Positions 38,304-48,958 of a stretch of DNA of 64,000 bases are shown piece after piece. The stretch spans positions 124,001 through 188,000 of the forward strand of contig NZ_JQEC01000039.1 in NCBI RefSeq assembly GCF_000764185.1, read 5' to 3'. Numbering within the stretch: position 1 is the stretch's first letter; each line of letters begins with the position of its first letter. The stretch is from Colwellia psychrerythraea. Lineage in GTDB: Bacteria; Pseudomonadota; Gammaproteobacteria; Enterobacterales; Alteromonadaceae. The position numbers were made by a program, and so were the translations under genes. The notes under the pieces were generated by a model. The model ran no database searches and was not told where the DNA came from. It saw only the letters and a program-made list of their open reading frames with translations.

Positions 38304-39677
38304 ATGAGCGTAATGGAAAATTTTAAGCAAAACTTTAAGCAAAATACGAGTCAACATTTTGATGTTATTATCTCAGGTGGTGGTTTATCGGGTAGCTTAA
38401 TGGCGTTAAGCTTAAGTAAGTTAACTAAAGCCGATGGTAGCTTATTATCCATTGCCATAATTGAAACGTTAGCTTTTAAAGAAAACAGTCCAGCAAATGA
38501 CAATGCTTTATTTGATGCCCGCGTTTTAGCGCTATCTCACGGTAGTGCTAAATACTTGGCAAAACTTGGCGCTTGGCAATACTTAAAAGATGAAACCTGC
38601 GCAATTACAGATATTGATATTTCTGATCGCGGTCACTTTGCTAAAGCGAGATTAACAGCCAAAGAATATGGCGTTAATGCGCTAGGTTATGTCATCGATA
38701 TGGCACTTATTGGCAAAGCGCAATTAAAAGCCTTAGCTCAAAATACTAAAAGCAATCACAATTCAAACAGCAGTTCTGCAAAAAACATCCACTGGTTTAG
38801 CCCAGACTCAATAGCTGATATTACTTGGCAAGATAGTCAGCAAGAAGGTTGTCAGTCACAAGACAAAGCAATTGAAGAAAAAGCTAATCAAGATAAACAG
38901 CAAGTCAGTGTAACGCTAAATTCAGGTAAAGTATTATCTGCACAACTGCTACTCGGCTGTGATGGTGTGCAATCACCGGTGAGAAAACTAGCTAAAATAG
39001 CGGTCAGTTGTGATGATTATCAACAGGTGGCTTTAATTGCCAATGTTACCACCAGCAAAGCTCATTATAATAAAGCCTTTGAACGTTTTACCGAATTTGG
39101 CCCTATTGCCATGTTACCGCTGAACTCAGTAAACTCGAGCTCATCAACGGATGGAAAGTCACGATGTTCACTGGTGTGGACAATGACACCAGAGCAAGCC
39201 CAAGAAATTCAAAAACTCGATGATGATGCTTTTAAAATCGAGTTAGAACGTGCATTTGGCAGTTATCTTGGCGCAATAACTCATGTAGGGACACGTGATA
39301 CTTACCCGTTAGTATTACTGCAAGCTCAACAGCAAACCTATCATCGCATGGCACTTATTGGTAATGCTTCACACACTATTCACCCTATTGCTGGCCAAGG
39401 CTTTAACCTAGGTTTGCGCGATGTTCAGGTGATGACTGAGTTAGTGGCTAAAGCACTAGTGACAAACAAAGATATCGGTAACTTTGCCTTATTGCATAAT
39501 TACCAAGTAAACAGGGCAAAAGATCAACGTGAAGTTATTCAGTTAACTGACTCACTAGTGACCTTATTTGCTAATGATCTACCGCCACTGGTCGTAGGCC
39601 GTAATATCGGTTTACAGGCACTTAATATTATTTCGCCACTTAAGAGTGCTTTAGTTAAGAAAACTATGGGCTATTAG
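38304..39677 (+). CDS. ubiH: Ubiquinone biosynthesis flavin hydroxylase UbiH
   Basis: Class A flavin monooxygenase that hydroxylates the quinone ring at C4 in ubiquinone synthesis, assigned to UbiH by gene order (first of the pair after pepP). 457 residues, longer than E. coli UbiH (392). FAD motifs are VIISGGGLSGSLMALSLS, the middle LLLGCDGVQSPVRK and LIGNASHTIHPIAGQGFNLGLRD. A low-complexity Ser/Asn/Gln/Lys stretch (about 150-205) accounts for most of the extra length and is probably a surface loop. Starts 75 bases after pepP; ubiI follows 48 bases later. Confidence 0.92.
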   Translation: MSVMENFKQNFKQNTSQHFDVIISGGGLSGSLMALSLSKLTKADGSLLSIAIIETLAFKENSPANDNALFDARVLALSHGSAKYLAKLGAWQYLKDETCAITDIDISDRGHFAKARLTAKEYGVNALGYVIDMALIGKAQLKALAQNTKSNHNSNSSSAKNIHWFSPDSIADITWQDSQQEGCQSQDKAIEEKANQDKQQVSVTLNSGKVLSAQLLLGCDGVQSPVRKLAKIAVSCDDYQQVALIANVTTSKAHYNKAFERFTEFGPIAMLPLNSVNSSSSTDGKSRCSLVWTMTPEQAQEIQKLDDDAFKIELERAFGSYLGAITHVGTRDTYPLVLLQAQQQTYHRMALIGNASHTIHPIAGQGFNLGLRDVQVMTELVAKALVTNKDIGNFALLHNYQVNRAKDQREVIQLTDSLVTLFANDLPPLVVGRNIGLQALNIISPLKSALVKKTMGY

Positions 39678-39725
39678 TAGCGCGGAAATCGATAGTGTCT
39701 TATAAGAATTTAACAAGAGAAAAAC

Positions 39726-41024
39726 ATGCAAAAATTTGATGTGTTAATTGTCGGTGCTGGCATGGTGGGCTTAACACTGGCACTAGCGTTACGTAAATCA
39801 AGCCAATTAAAAATTGCTCTGGTAGATACCTCAGTGGTAACTGAGCTTGATCAAAATATTGACGTTCGGGTTAGCGCTATTAATGTTGCCAGCAAAAACA
39901 TCTTTGCCAACTTAGGCATTTGGTCTGCTATTGAAAATAGCCGGGCGCAAGATTATCAACATATGCATGTTTGGGATAAAGCCGGTGTGGGTAAACTAGA
40001 TTTCTCTGCAAAAGATAGTAACAGTTTCCCGCCTGAAAATAACTTAGGTTGGATCATTGAAAACAAAGTGATTCGCCATGCATTATGGCAAGAAGCGCAG
40101 CTTGATGAAGGTATTCACTTTTTCACTGACAATAAACTCGCCAGCATTAGTCATGGTGATAGTGAAGTGTTTGCTACTTTTGCACATGATGCCTCTTCTC
40201 AAAGCTTCTCGAACAGCGCTCCAGCACAACCTATTATCGCTAAACTGGTAGTTGGCGCCGATGGCGCTAATTCTTGGGTACGTCAACAAATGGATATGGC
40301 GATGATCTTTAAAGATTACGACCACCACGCTATTGTTGCTACCGTTGCTTGCCCACAAGGCCATAAAAATACTGCTTGGCAGGTGTTTTTGCCTACAGGG
40401 CCACTGGCTTTTTTACCTCTTAAGCAAGCCAACGGCGAAGATTCAGCGAGTGACTTATGTTCTATTGTTTATTCAACCTCTCCTGATGATGCCCAGCGCT
40501 TAACAGCCCTTGGCCCAATTGAATTCGCCAAAGAGTTAACTGCAGCCAGTGACGGTAAGTTAGGTGATATTGAACTCAAAAGTGAATGTTTTACTTACCC
40601 ACTAACTATGCGCTTAGCACAAGATTTTGTAAAAGAGCGTGTCGTACTTATTGGCGATGCTGCTCACACTATTCACCCGTTAGCGGGGCAGGGCGTTAAC
40701 TTAGGTTTACTTGATGCTGCCGCATTAGCACAAACCTTAACGGCTAAACTCGATAAACATGAAGAAATAACTACCGAGTTAGTGAATACAACCGAGCTTA
40801 AAGCCTTTTCACGCTGGCGTAAAAGTGAGGCCACTGAAATGATCGCTGCCATGGCTGGTATTAAGCAAGCTTTCACGCCGCAATCAGCACCGATTCAATT
40901 ACTGCGCGGTGTCGGCATGAATATTCTTAATAATTTCGGCCCAGCTAAAAATCGTTTAATTGCACAAGCGCTAGGCGCCAAGGCAGATCTACCTGAACTT
41001 GCCTATCAAAAAGATAAGCTGTAA
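39726..41024 (+). CDS. ubiI: Ubiquinone biosynthesis flavin hydroxylase UbiI (VisC)
   Basis: Class A flavin monooxygenase hydroxylating the ring at C5 in ubiquinone synthesis. 432 residues (E. coli 400). FAD-binding VLIVGAGMVGLTLALAL at the N-terminus, VSAINVASKNIF, the internal LVVGADGANSWVRQQ, and LIGDAAHTIHPLAGQGVNLGLLD at the C-terminal side. It is the last gene of ygfB-pepP-ubiH-ubiI and ends in a good terminator. The UbiI rather than UbiF identity rests on position after ubiH and is inferred. Confidence 0.9.
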   Translation: MQKFDVLIVGAGMVGLTLALALRKSSQLKIALVDTSVVTELDQNIDVRVSAINVASKNIFANLGIWSAIENSRAQDYQHMHVWDKAGVGKLDFSAKDSNSFPPENNLGWIIENKVIRHALWQEAQLDEGIHFFTDNKLASISHGDSEVFATFAHDASSQSFSNSAPAQPIIAKLVVGADGANSWVRQQMDMAMIFKDYDHHAIVATVACPQGHKNTAWQVFLPTGPLAFLPLKQANGEDSASDLCSIVYSTSPDDAQRLTALGPIEFAKELTAASDGKLGDIELKSECFTYPLTMRLAQDFVKERVVLIGDAAHTIHPLAGQGVNLGLLDAAALAQTLTAKLDKHEEITTELVNTTELKAFSRWRKSEATEMIAAMAGIKQAFTPQSAPIQLLRGVGMNILNNFGPAKNRLIAQALGAKADLPELAYQKDKL

Positions 41025-41092
41025 TGCAGCTTATGAACTAGTCATAACTGCTGCTTTTTAACGAGCATTACCAACAAGTCTCTCTACGAACA

Positions 41093-41127
41093 AAATAAAA
41101 GCCAAAAATCTTATTGGCTTTTATTTG
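41093..41127 (+). terminator. Rho-independent terminator after ubiI
   Basis: AATAAAAGCCAA and TTGGCTTTTATT pair around a loop of about 7 bases; the right arm supplies the T-rich tail. Symmetric enough to work in both directions. Confidence 0.85.
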
Positions 41128-41320
41128 TTCTGTACCTCAATCATCAAGATATTGATGTGAATAATTTCAAAAAAATGTAACTTTGCAAATATAATTCTGT
41201 TATTCCATGGAACACGGGTTTATATTTTTAAATTGTAAGTTTTGTTGTTGAATCAACGGTACGTGACGGTTATAATTAGCCAACTTTGATAATTCCTTTT
41301 GATAACTCTTAGGTACACAC

Positions 41321-42409
41321 ATGACGAATAAAACAGTATTACATGCCAAGCACTTAGCTTCAGGCGCAAAAATGGTTGATTTTTATGGCTGGGAAATGCC
41401 AATTAACTATGGCTCTCAAATTGAAGAGCACCATGCAGTAAGAACTGATGCGGGTATGTTTGATGTATCACATATGACTATTGTTGATGTGCAAGGTACT
41501 GACGCCAAAGTGTTTTTACGTCGTTTAGTGATTAATGACGTTGCTAAATTAACCGTACCAGGTAAAGCGTTATACACAGGTATGTTAAACGAAGCAGGCG
41601 GCGTGATTGATGATTTGATCATCTACTTTTTCTCAGACACTAACTACCGTTTAGTCGTTAACTCTGCAACACGTGAAAAAGATCTTGCTTGGATGACTAA
41701 GCAAGCTGCTGGTTTTGATATTACCATTACTGAGCGTCCTGAGTATGGCATGATTGCCGTACAAGGCCCAGAAGCTATCGCTAAAGTTGGCACTTTACTT
41801 TCTGCTGAAGAGCGTGCTGCTGTTGAAGGCATGAAGCCCTTCTTTGGTGTACAAATTGGCGATTTATTTATCGCAACTACCGGTTACACCGGTGAAAATG
41901 GCTACGAAATTATCGTTCCAGAAACTGCGGCAGAAGATTTCTGGCAAAAATTACTAGACGCAGGCGTAGCGCCATGTGGTTTAGGTGCTCGTGATACTTT
42001 ACGTTTAGAAGCCGGCATGAACCTTTATGGTTTAGATATGGACGAAACAGTTTCGCCAATCGCGGCTAACATGGCATGGACCATTAGTTGGGAACCTACA
42101 GACCGTGATTTTATCGGCCGTGATGTATTAACTGCCCAAAAAGCTGCTGGCGACCAACCTAAATTAGTTGGTCTAGTATTGGAAGAGAAAGGCGTACTTC
42201 GTTCACATCAAGTGGTTGTTACTGAATTTGGTAATGGTGAAATCACTTCTGGTACTTTCTCACCAACATTAGGTCACAGTGTTGCTTTAGCACGTGTACC
42301 ACGTAGCGTAAAAGTGGGTGATGTAGTAGAAGTTGAAATGCGTAAGAAATTAGTTAAAGTTACTGTAACTAAGCCTAGCTTTGTACGTAACGGCAAAAAA
42401 GTATTCTAA
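41321..42409 (+). CDS. gcvT: Glycine cleavage system T protein (aminomethyltransferase)
   Basis: Transfers the methylene group from the H-protein aminomethyl arm to tetrahydrofolate, releasing ammonia. 362 residues (E. coli 364). Conserved blocks: [56 protein letters not shown] and the C-terminal barrel [13 protein letters not shown]. First gene of gcvT-gcvH-gcvP, separated from gcvH by 244 bases and gcvH from gcvP by 281, gaps that are larger than in E. coli. I saw no glycine riboswitch in the 300 bases upstream. Confidence 0.97.
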   Translation: MTNKTVLHAKHLASGAKMVDFYGWEMPINYGSQIEEHHAVRTDAGMFDVSHMTIVDVQGTDAKVFLRRLVINDVAKLTVPGKALYTGMLNEAGGVIDDLIIYFFSDTNYRLVVNSATREKDLAWMTKQAAGFDITITERPEYGMIAVQGPEAIAKVGTLLSAEERAAVEGMKPFFGVQIGDLFIATTGYTGENGYEIIVPETAAEDFWQKLLDAGVAPCGLGARDTLRLEAGMNLYGLDMDETVSPIAANMAWTISWEPTDRDFIGRDVLTAQKAAGDQPKLVGLVLEEKGVLRSHQVVVTEFGNGEITSGTFSPTLGHSVALARVPRSVKVGDVVEVEMRKKLVKVTVTKPSFVRNGKKVF

Positions 42410-42417
42410 TTCGTCAT

Positions 42418-42520
42418 ACTTGGAATTAAAGCGGCATCGTCATTCGTCCTATTACTTAGCAAACTTATATTAGTTAAGTTCAAGGGCTCACAACTCGACG
42501 GCTTTGTTGTAATTCCAATT
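42418..42520. repeat. Nested inverted repeat in the gcvT-gcvH gap
   Basis: TTGGAATTA (42420-42428) pairs with TAATTCCAA (42510-42518), AAAGC with GCTTT just inside, and AACTTA (42462-42467) with TAAGTT (42475-42480) in the middle. The block looks like a dispersed palindromic (REP/MITE-like) unit or a structured mRNA spacer. Confidence 0.45.
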
Positions 42521-42653
42521 ATTTAGAATTTATATTATTATCTAGCGGCTTTTGTGCTATATAAATTACAGAAATTTAATCTATTGATCTAATCAAGTAA
42601 TTGATCAATTAACTAATCAACTTACTAATAAAGTAAGAATAGGAAAAATAAAA

Positions 42654-43043
42654 ATGAGCAACATTCCTTCAGAATTAAAATATGCAACATCTCACGAGTG
42701 GGTTCGCCTTGAAAGTGACGGTACTGCAACTATCGGTATTACTGAACATGCACAAGGCCTTTTAGGTGACATGGTATTTGTTGAATTACCAGATGTTGAT
42801 GATTCAGTAAGTGTTGGCGATGATGTAGCTGTTGCAGAATCTGTAAAAGCGGCTTCAGATATCTACGCACCTGTTTCAGGTACTGTGGTTGAAATCAACG
42901 AAGAACTTGAAGATACACCAGAGTTAGTTAACTCAGATGCTTTTGGTGGCGGTTGGTTATTTAAAGTGAAACTTGACGATGCAAGTGAGTTAGAAAACTT
43001 ACTTGATGCTGCAGGTTACGCTTCTTCTATCGACGAAGACTAA
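42654..43043 (+). CDS. gcvH: Glycine cleavage system H protein
   Basis: Lipoyl carrier that shuttles the aminomethyl group between P, T and L proteins. 129 residues, the same size as E. coli GcvH. The lipoylated lysine is Lys65 in [26 protein letters not shown] at the N-terminus and [10 protein letters not shown] near the C-terminus are typical. Preceded by AGGAAAAATAAAA. Followed by a palindromic spacer and a hairpin before gcvP. Confidence 0.97.
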   Translation: MSNIPSELKYATSHEWVRLESDGTATIGITEHAQGLLGDMVFVELPDVDDSVSVGDDVAVAESVKAASDIYAPVSGTVVEINEELEDTPELVNSDAFGGGWLFKVKLDDASELENLLDAAGYASSIDED

Positions 43044-43045
43044 TT

Positions 43046-43170
43046 TTCAGTCACATTCAGCATTTATGCTGCGTTGCCTTTGTTATTCGTTTCCATCGCT
43101 TAGTGTACTAAGCTCAGTAAACTCATAACTTCAGCGCCTTGCCTAAAAGCCGACTGTTTATGAAAATGAT
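43046..43170. repeat. Palindromic spacer element after gcvH
   Basis: Contains CAGCATTTATGCTG (43058-43071) and GCTTAG-TGTA-CTAAGC (43098-43113), followed by CAGCGCCTTGCCTAAAAGCC. The arrangement (a TGCTGCGTTGCC-like left side and a GCGCCTTGCC right side) looks like an intergenic dispersed repeat of marine gammaproteobacteria, but I have only this copy in the window. Confidence 0.4.
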
Positions 43171-43247
43171 TATTTAGCTTTACTGTTCAGTGTTAGACAA
43201 AACTGCCTAAACATTGATTAGCATAGCTAAAATAGTTATCTAATATT

Positions 43248-43286
43248 AAGCCTCTTTCTTCTATTAAGAACATGAGGCTTTCTTTT
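43248..43286 (+). terminator. Hairpin with T-rich tail between gcvH and gcvP
   Basis: AAGCCTC (43248-43254) and GAGGCTT (43274-43280) with a 19-base loop, then TCTTTTATTTT. It could reduce readthrough into gcvP, which begins 39 bases later. Confidence 0.55.
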
Positions 43287-43324
43287 ATTTTGTATTTAGT
43301 AAATTTTATTTAAGTGAAACTGTT

Positions 43325-46222
43325 ATGACTTCAAAAGTAATTGTTAACTCATTAACTGAGTTAGAGCAAACGCAAGACTTCATCCGTCGCCACATTGGCC
43401 CTAATGAATCACAAACTCAAGCTATGTTAAATGACATAGGTGCAGAGTCGGTTGATGCCTTAATTGATGAAATCGTGCCGAGTGATATTCGCCTTGCTGA
43501 TTTGCCAAACATCGAAGAAAGTAAAACAGAAGTTCAAGCATTAGCTGATTTAAAAGCCGTTGCCAGCTTAAATAAAGTGAACGATACTTACATTGGTTTA
43601 GGTTACTACGGTACCTTAACGCCAAACGTTATTTTACGTAACGTGTTAGAAAATCCAGGTTGGTATACAGCGTATACGCCGTATCAACCAGAAATTGCCC
43701 AAGGTCGTTTAGAGTCATTATTAAACTTCCAACAAATGTGTATCGACCTTACTGGTCTAGAGCTAGCTTCAGCGTCATTATTAGATGAATCTACAGCTGC
43801 AGCAGAAGCCATGGCATTAGCCAAACGTGTTTCTAAAAACAAAAAATCAAACTTATTCTTTATCTCAGATGATGTTTTCCCACAAACAATTGACGTTGTT
43901 AAGCAACGTGCACAAATGTTTAATTTTGACATTATCGTTGCTCCTGCGGCAGAGGCAGCAGATCACGATGTTTTCGGCGCCCTTATCCAATACCCTGGTG
44001 CAAGCGGTGAAGTCACTGATATCAGCGACTTAATTGCTAAACTTCATGAGAAAAAAGCTATCGTTGCGGTTGCTGCTGACATCATGAGCTTAGTATTATT
44101 AAAGTCTCCGGGTGAATTAGGCGCAGATGCAGTTATTGGTTCAACACAACGTTTTGGTGTACCAATGGGATACGGCGGTCCACACGCGGCATTCTTCACC
44201 ACATCTGAAAAGTACAAACGCTCATTACCAGGTCGTATTATCGGTGTTTCAAAAGATACACGTGATAACAACGCACTACGTATGGCTATGCAAACACGTG
44301 AGCAACATATACGTCGTGAAAAAGCCAACTCAAACATTTGTACAGCGCAAGTATTACTAGCCAACATGGCAGCGTTCTACGCGGTGTACCACGGTCCTCA
44401 AGGTTTAAAAACTATTGCTAACCGTATTCATCGTTTAACTGACATTTTATGTTTAGGTACAGCAAGCAAAGGCTTAATTGCTAAGCATGCTAACTACTTC
44501 GATACACTTACATTCAAGTTAGCTAACAAAGATGAAGTGGTAGCACGTGCATTAACTGCTGGTGTTAACTTCCGCACTGATGTTGCTGGTCAAATCTCTA
44601 TCTCGTTAGATGAAACCACTACCCGTGACAACGTAGCACAACTTTTCGATATCTTATTAGGTGAAGGTCACGGTCTGGTTGTTAGTGATTTAGATGATGT
44701 TGTGATTGCATTAGATCATTCTTCAATTCCAGCGTCTTTAGTACGTGAGTCAGCAATATTAACTCACCCAGTATTTAACTCGTACCACAGCGAAACAGAA
44801 ATGCTTCGTTATATCAAAAAACTTGAGAACAAAGATTTAGCATTGAACCATTCAATGATTTCTCTTGGCTCTTGTACCATGAAGTTAAATGCAACCGCGC
44901 AGATGATCCCAGTATCATGGCCTGAATTTGCAAACATGCATCCATTCGCGCCTGTTGATCAAGCACTTGGTTACAAGAAAATGATTGATGAACTAGCCGA
45001 CTGGTTAGTAGAATTAACGGGTTACGACAAAATGTCTATGCAGCCTAACTCTGGTGCTCAAGGTGAGTACGCAGGTTTAATCGCAATTAACAAGTATCAC
45101 GAAAGCCGTGGTGATTCACATCGTAACATTTGTTTAATCCCATCTTCAGCACATGGTACTAACCCAGCAACAGCGCAAATGGTTGGTTTTAAAGTTGTTG
45201 TAGTAGATTGTGACAAAGAAGGTAACGTTGACATGGCCGACTTAACAGCGAAAGCTGAAGAGTTAGCAGACAACCTTGCTTGTATCATGATCACTTACCC
45301 GTCTACGCACGGTGTATATGAAACAACAATTGCAGAAATTTGTAACATCATTCATAACAACGGTGGTCAAGTTTACCTTGATGGCGCGAACATGAATGCG
45401 CAAGTAGGTTTAACATCACCTGGCCATATCGGCGCAGATGTTTCTCACCTTAACTTGCACAAAACTTTCGCTATTCCACACGGTGGTGGCGGTCCAGGTA
45501 TGGGGCCTATCGGCGTTAAAGCACATTTAGCACCATTTTTACCAGACCATGCGTTAATTAACGTTGGTGAAGAAACTAAAGGTAATGGCGCAGTATCAGC
45601 AGCTCCATACGGTAGTGCCGGTATTTTATGTATCTCTTACCTTTACGTTGCTCTTTTAGGTAAAAAAGGTGTTACTGATGCAAGTAAGTATGCAATCACT
45701 AACGCTAACTACATGGCAACTAAACTAAGCCAAAGCTACCCGTTGTTATACACAGGTAAAAATGGTCGTGTTGCGCACGAATGTATTATCGATTTACGTC
45801 CACTTAAAGTAACCTCAGGTATTACTGAAGTTGATATCGCAAAACGTTTAATTGATTACGGTTTCCATGCACCTACTATGTCGTTCCCTGTAGCGGGCAC
45901 GTTCATGATTGAACCAACGGAATCAGAGTCTAAAGTTGAGCTTGACCGTTTCATCGAAGCAATGACCTGTATTCGTGATGAAGTACGTAAAGTTGAGTCA
46001 GGTGAATGGGCATTAAACGATAACCCATTACAGAATGCTCCACATACGCTTGCTGATATTACTGATACTTGGGATCGTGGTTACACAATTCAAGAAGCAG
46101 TATTCCCAGTACCGGCAGCAGCAGCTAACAAATTCTGGCCAACGGTTAACCGTATTGATGATGTATACGGGGATCGTAATTTGGTTTGTAGTTGTCCTCC
46201 AATTGAAAGTTATATGGACTAG
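43325..46222 (+). CDS. gcvP: Glycine dehydrogenase (decarboxylating), P protein
   Basis: PLP enzyme that decarboxylates glycine and loads the H protein. 965 residues (E. coli 957). The N-terminal half starts [13 protein letters not shown] and contains [14 protein letters not shown] and [14 protein letters not shown]; the C-terminal half holds [22 protein letters not shown] and the PLP lysine Lys713 in [17 protein letters not shown]. The C-terminus [18 protein letters not shown] is highly conserved. Its last 100 bases and terminator are duplicated, with changes, at 52034-52201, which suggests the gene end served as an insertion or recombination site. Confidence 0.98.
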   Translation: MTSKVIVNSLTELEQTQDFIRRHIGPNESQTQAMLNDIGAESVDALIDEIVPSDIRLADLPNIEESKTEVQALADLKAVASLNKVNDTYIGLGYYGTLTPNVILRNVLENPGWYTAYTPYQPEIAQGRLESLLNFQQMCIDLTGLELASASLLDESTAAAEAMALAKRVSKNKKSNLFFISDDVFPQTIDVVKQRAQMFNFDIIVAPAAEAADHDVFGALIQYPGASGEVTDISDLIAKLHEKKAIVAVAADIMSLVLLKSPGELGADAVIGSTQRFGVPMGYGGPHAAFFTTSEKYKRSLPGRIIGVSKDTRDNNALRMAMQTREQHIRREKANSNICTAQVLLANMAAFYAVYHGPQGLKTIANRIHRLTDILCLGTASKGLIAKHANYFDTLTFKLANKDEVVARALTAGVNFRTDVAGQISISLDETTTRDNVAQLFDILLGEGHGLVVSDLDDVVIALDHSSIPASLVRESAILTHPVFNSYHSETEMLRYIKKLENKDLALNHSMISLGSCTMKLNATAQMIPVSWPEFANMHPFAPVDQALGYKKMIDELADWLVELTGYDKMSMQPNSGAQGEYAGLIAINKYHESRGDSHRNICLIPSSAHGTNPATAQMVGFKVVVVDCDKEGNVDMADLTAKAEELADNLACIMITYPSTHGVYETTIAEICNIIHNNGGQVYLDGANMNAQVGLTSPGHIGADVSHLNLHKTFAIPHGGGGPGMGPIGVKAHLAPFLPDHALINVGEETKGNGAVSAAPYGSAGILCISYLYVALLGKKGVTDASKYAITNANYMATKLSQSYPLLYTGKNGRVAHECIIDLRPLKVTSGITEVDIAKRLIDYGFHAPTMSFPVAGTFMIEPTESESKVELDRFIEAMTCIRDEVRKVESGEWALNDNPLQNAPHTLADITDTWDRGYTIQEAVFPVPAAAANKFWPTVNRIDDVYGDRNLVCSCPPIESYMD

Positions 46223-46244
46223 TAACTGGTTGATATAGAATAAT

Positions 46245-46276
46245 AAAAAGCGAGCTTAGGCTCGCTTTTTTGTTTT
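46245..46276 (+). terminator. Terminator after gcvP
   Basis: AAAAAGCGAGC, a 4-5 base loop (TTAG) and GCTCGCTTTTTTG form a strong hairpin 25 bases after the gcvP stop. The same hairpin recurs at 52170-52200. Confidence 0.9.
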
Positions 46277-46328
46277 CTAAAGGTTATGTTTGTTATATCT
46301 AAACAGTAGAGTGAATGAGGGCAATGGA

Positions 46329-47570
46329 ATGGTCAGGGTTAACAATCAAATTGAGTTAGCAGACGTTTTAAGAGAGTTTGAAACGAATAGATTAACTTTT
46401 TCAACAGACATGGTTTCTGAGCGAACTAGTTATCCTAAGAATACTATAAGTAAATACTTTAATGAAAAGTTGATTGGTAAATGCATATTTAAAGATACGG
46501 GAAGAAATAAATATATAGCAGAAGGTGTACTTGAGTTATCAAATGAACAATTTATAGATATGTTAAGGCAATCAGTAAAACCTAAGTTAATCACCCCAGA
46601 AAAAAGGCTACACGATAAACTCATAGAGAGAAGCCTTGACGGTTTTATTTTGGCTTTAGAGGTATATAACCGACCAAGCCTGAAGAATCGAGTTGAAGCC
46701 TTTACCATTATGATGGTTAATGCATGGGAGTTACTGTTAAAGGCTGAGTTACTTATCAGTAATGGTTATTCAGCTATTTTTTATAGTGAAGACAGAAGTA
46801 TTTCTTTAAATGATGCTCTAAAGAAGCGGTTACAAGAAAATGATCCTGTTAGAAAGAATATAGAGAAGCTAATAGAACTTCGCGATCAAGCTATTCATCT
46901 TCTTATCCCTGAACTTCAGCCCCAGTTGTCGCGGTTATTTCAAGCGACAGTGATAAATTATCAAACACGCTATCGAAATGAAATGGGGAATGCTCCTCTT
47001 TCTGGACAAAGTGTAGGTATGTTGAGTTTGGTGATTGATGGTCCGGAAACTGAAATAGCTGTTATTCAAAAACAATACGGAGAGCTTACTGCGGAGGTTG
47101 TTGATAGGTTTATTAAATCTTTCACTGCATCATCAAAAGAATGTGATTCTAATGAGTTTTCAATTCCCATTGATTACAGGCTCGCATTAGTTAAACGGAA
47201 AGATAAAAGTGATGTGTCACTGACAGTTGGAGAGGAAGGAGATAAAGCAGTTATTATTCATAAAACTGTAGATTTAGATATATCCCATCCTTATCACACC
47301 AAGGAAGCTATAATTTTAATTAACGAAAATCAAAATATTGTTAATATTAAAACTGGCGCGTTTCAGGCTGTACTGCATAAGTATAAAGTGAAAGTGAGTA
47401 AGAAGTCTGACTTACACTATGATATAGATGGCAGACCTCGCTACTCGCAAAAATTTATAGATTGGTTTATTAAAAGCCTTAGCCAGCCTAATTGGTTAAA
47501 GCTTTCCAAAGCTAGTTATAAAGAGTTTTTGGGAACTACGAGGGAAAGTAAAAAAGCTGTTATTAGTTAG
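46329..47570 (+). CDS. DUF3644-domain protein with N-terminal winged-helix-like region
   Basis: 413-residue cytoplasmic protein. Residues about 5-70 look like a small winged-helix fold (LADVLREFETNRLTFSTDMV...YPKNTISKYFNEKL). Residues about 85-270 match the DUF3644 pattern: LIERSLDGFILALEVYNRP, then R.EAFTIMMVNAWELLLKAELL and a later LIELRDQAIHLL. The C-terminal part (about 280-413) is unassigned. The family is found among accessory and suspected defence genes; the molecular function is unknown to me. The ATG at 46329 has GAGGG seven bases upstream; in-frame TTG 46290 and GTG 46311 are poorer. It begins 107 bases after gcvP, inside the segment bounded by the duplicated gcvP end. Confidence 0.82.
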   Translation: MVRVNNQIELADVLREFETNRLTFSTDMVSERTSYPKNTISKYFNEKLIGKCIFKDTGRNKYIAEGVLELSNEQFIDMLRQSVKPKLITPEKRLHDKLIERSLDGFILALEVYNRPSLKNRVEAFTIMMVNAWELLLKAELLISNGYSAIFYSEDRSISLNDALKKRLQENDPVRKNIEKLIELRDQAIHLLIPELQPQLSRLFQATVINYQTRYRNEMGNAPLSGQSVGMLSLVIDGPETEIAVIQKQYGELTAEVVDRFIKSFTASSKECDSNEFSIPIDYRLALVKRKDKSDVSLTVGEEGDKAVIIHKTVDLDISHPYHTKEAIILINENQNIVNIKTGAFQAVLHKYKVKVSKKSDLHYDIDGRPRYSQKFIDWFIKSLSQPNWLKLSKASYKEFLGTTRESKKAVIS

Positions 47571-47936
47571 TTTAAATGATTTGTCGCGGTGGCGACGGCA
47601 CCCAAGGGGCGTTACACGCCAAAAGCCCCTTGGAACCCCATGGCGCTGCTACATCAAACGTAATTCTACTTTCAGCATAATATCTTCGACGTAACAGCAA
47701 TGAAGACACATCCATGTGCCACATTGCTTTTGCCATCATCCATGATGGCAATACGTGAATATTGTGCCTCACTTCGGCGTTTGAAGAAGCAGACAGGGCG
47801 CTTGTTGATCTTGTGTCATTTCTAACGAGTTAAAAATTTTATGCTCATTATTATCGTGGGTGATTACCAAACATTCCAAATCCCACCTCAGCAATTCAAT
47901 CACCAACGAGCAAAGGTAGACCTCGACCCGAGACAG
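47571..47936 (+). repeat. Dispersed hairpin-rich repeat, copy 1 (left half only)
   Basis: Left inverted end GTCGCGGTGGCGAC at 47583-47596, then stem CCAAGGGGC (47602-47610)/GCCCCTTGG (47625-47633), CTGCTACATCAAACGTAAT, CACATCCATGTG and CATCATCCATGATG. It diverges after about 47790 and lacks the right end. Frames that appear inside it are shadows of the palindromes. Confidence 0.8.
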
Positions 47937-47940
47937 CAAT

Positions 47941-48490
47941 AAAGGGGTCAGGTACACTTTAAATGACTTGTCGCGGTGGCGACGACACCCAAAGGGGGCT
48001 AAACGCCGAGACCCCTTTGGAAACCCCCGGCGCTGCTGCATCAAACGTAATCCTACATTCAGTACAATATCTTCGACGTAACAGCAATGAAGGCACATCC
48101 ATGTGCCACATTGCTTTTGCCATCATCCATGATGGCAATACGTGAATATTGTGCTTCACTCCGGCGTTTGAACAAGCAGACTTAGCGCTTGCTGAGCTTG
48201 TATTTTAACTAATCAAAAGCTCTACTATTAGTTTGATGAAGCAGAGCATCCAAAATCTTCCAATCCCATCTCAGCGTTGAAAGTTTAATTTTGATCAGCA
48301 GTTAATCGATGACGGCCATGGATGGCCGGAACTGACGTCGCGCAGGGACGAGCATTCGTCAGGAATCGATAACGGCAAAAAATTTAACTTTCAGTTTTAG
48401 CTGAGCGGGCGCCACGGGGATTCCAAAGGGGCTTTTGGCGTGTAACGCCCCTTTGGGTGCAGTCGCCACCGCGACGTCAAACAGGGAATT
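47941..48490 (+). repeat. Dispersed hairpin-rich repeat, copy 2 (complete)
   Basis: Starts AAAGGGGTCAGGTACACTTT, then left end GTCGCGGTGGCGAC (47970-47983) and right end GTCGCCACCGCGAC (48462-48475), an exact 14-bp inverted match 506 bases apart. Internal stems: CCAAAGGGG (47989-47997)/CCCCTTTGG (48012-48020), CACATCCATGTG, CATCATCCATGATG, GGCCATGGATGGCC, CTGACG (48332-48337)/CGTCAG (48357-48362), and an AAAGGGGC/GCCCCTTT hairpin before the right end. Reference copy for the family. Confidence 0.88.
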
Positions 48491-48680
48491 AAACTCAAGC
48501 TAAAGTTGGATGTATCAAACAGAGTAAAACATTGGAGTTCGCCCATTGGGTGTGGTCGCCACCGCGACGTCAAGCAGGGAATTAAACTCAAGCTAAAGTT
48601 GGATGCATCAAACAGAGTAAAATATTGGAGTTCGCCCCTTTAGGTGTGGTCGCCATCGCGACGACAAACAGAGAAATAAA
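48462..48680 (+). repeat. Tandem copies of the repeat's right end (93-94 bp unit, three times)
   Basis: The GTCGCCACCGCGAC block recurs at 48462, 48555 and 48649, each followed by CAGGGAATTAAACTCAAGC, a GTTGGATG(C/T)ATCAAACAG stretch and TTGGAGTTCGCCC. The third copy is changed to GTCGCCATCGCGAC. A similar second right end follows copy 5 at about 55949. Confidence 0.85.
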
Positions 48681-48958
48681 CGCCAAGCCGTTCAATTAAT
48701 CACATGAAAGATAAATAGTGTGCGATCTGGGGATTGAGAAGGGGAGCGGTGATCCCTATACGTTTACGTATGAACCTAAAAATCAACGACTTAATAAAAA
48801 ACGTTAATTAGTCAAATAGACCGACAATTAGTTATTTTAACAAAAAGGTTAAAAGCAATAAAGTTTAACTTCATAAAAAACATAGAGTTAAATAGTTGGT
48901 TTTGTTTTTGCTTATAAGTAACTAGTCACAAAAAAATGAAGTTAATCAGAGGTATATA

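Noticed and set aside
41025..41320. Glycine riboswitch ahead of gcvT
   Set aside because: None of the conserved aptamer blocks is visible; the region shows only the ubiI terminator and AT-rich sequence.
47572..48591. Several 60-110 codon frames within the repeats
   Set aside because: They follow the palindromes on both strands, have no ribosome-binding sites and recur only because the repeat recurs.
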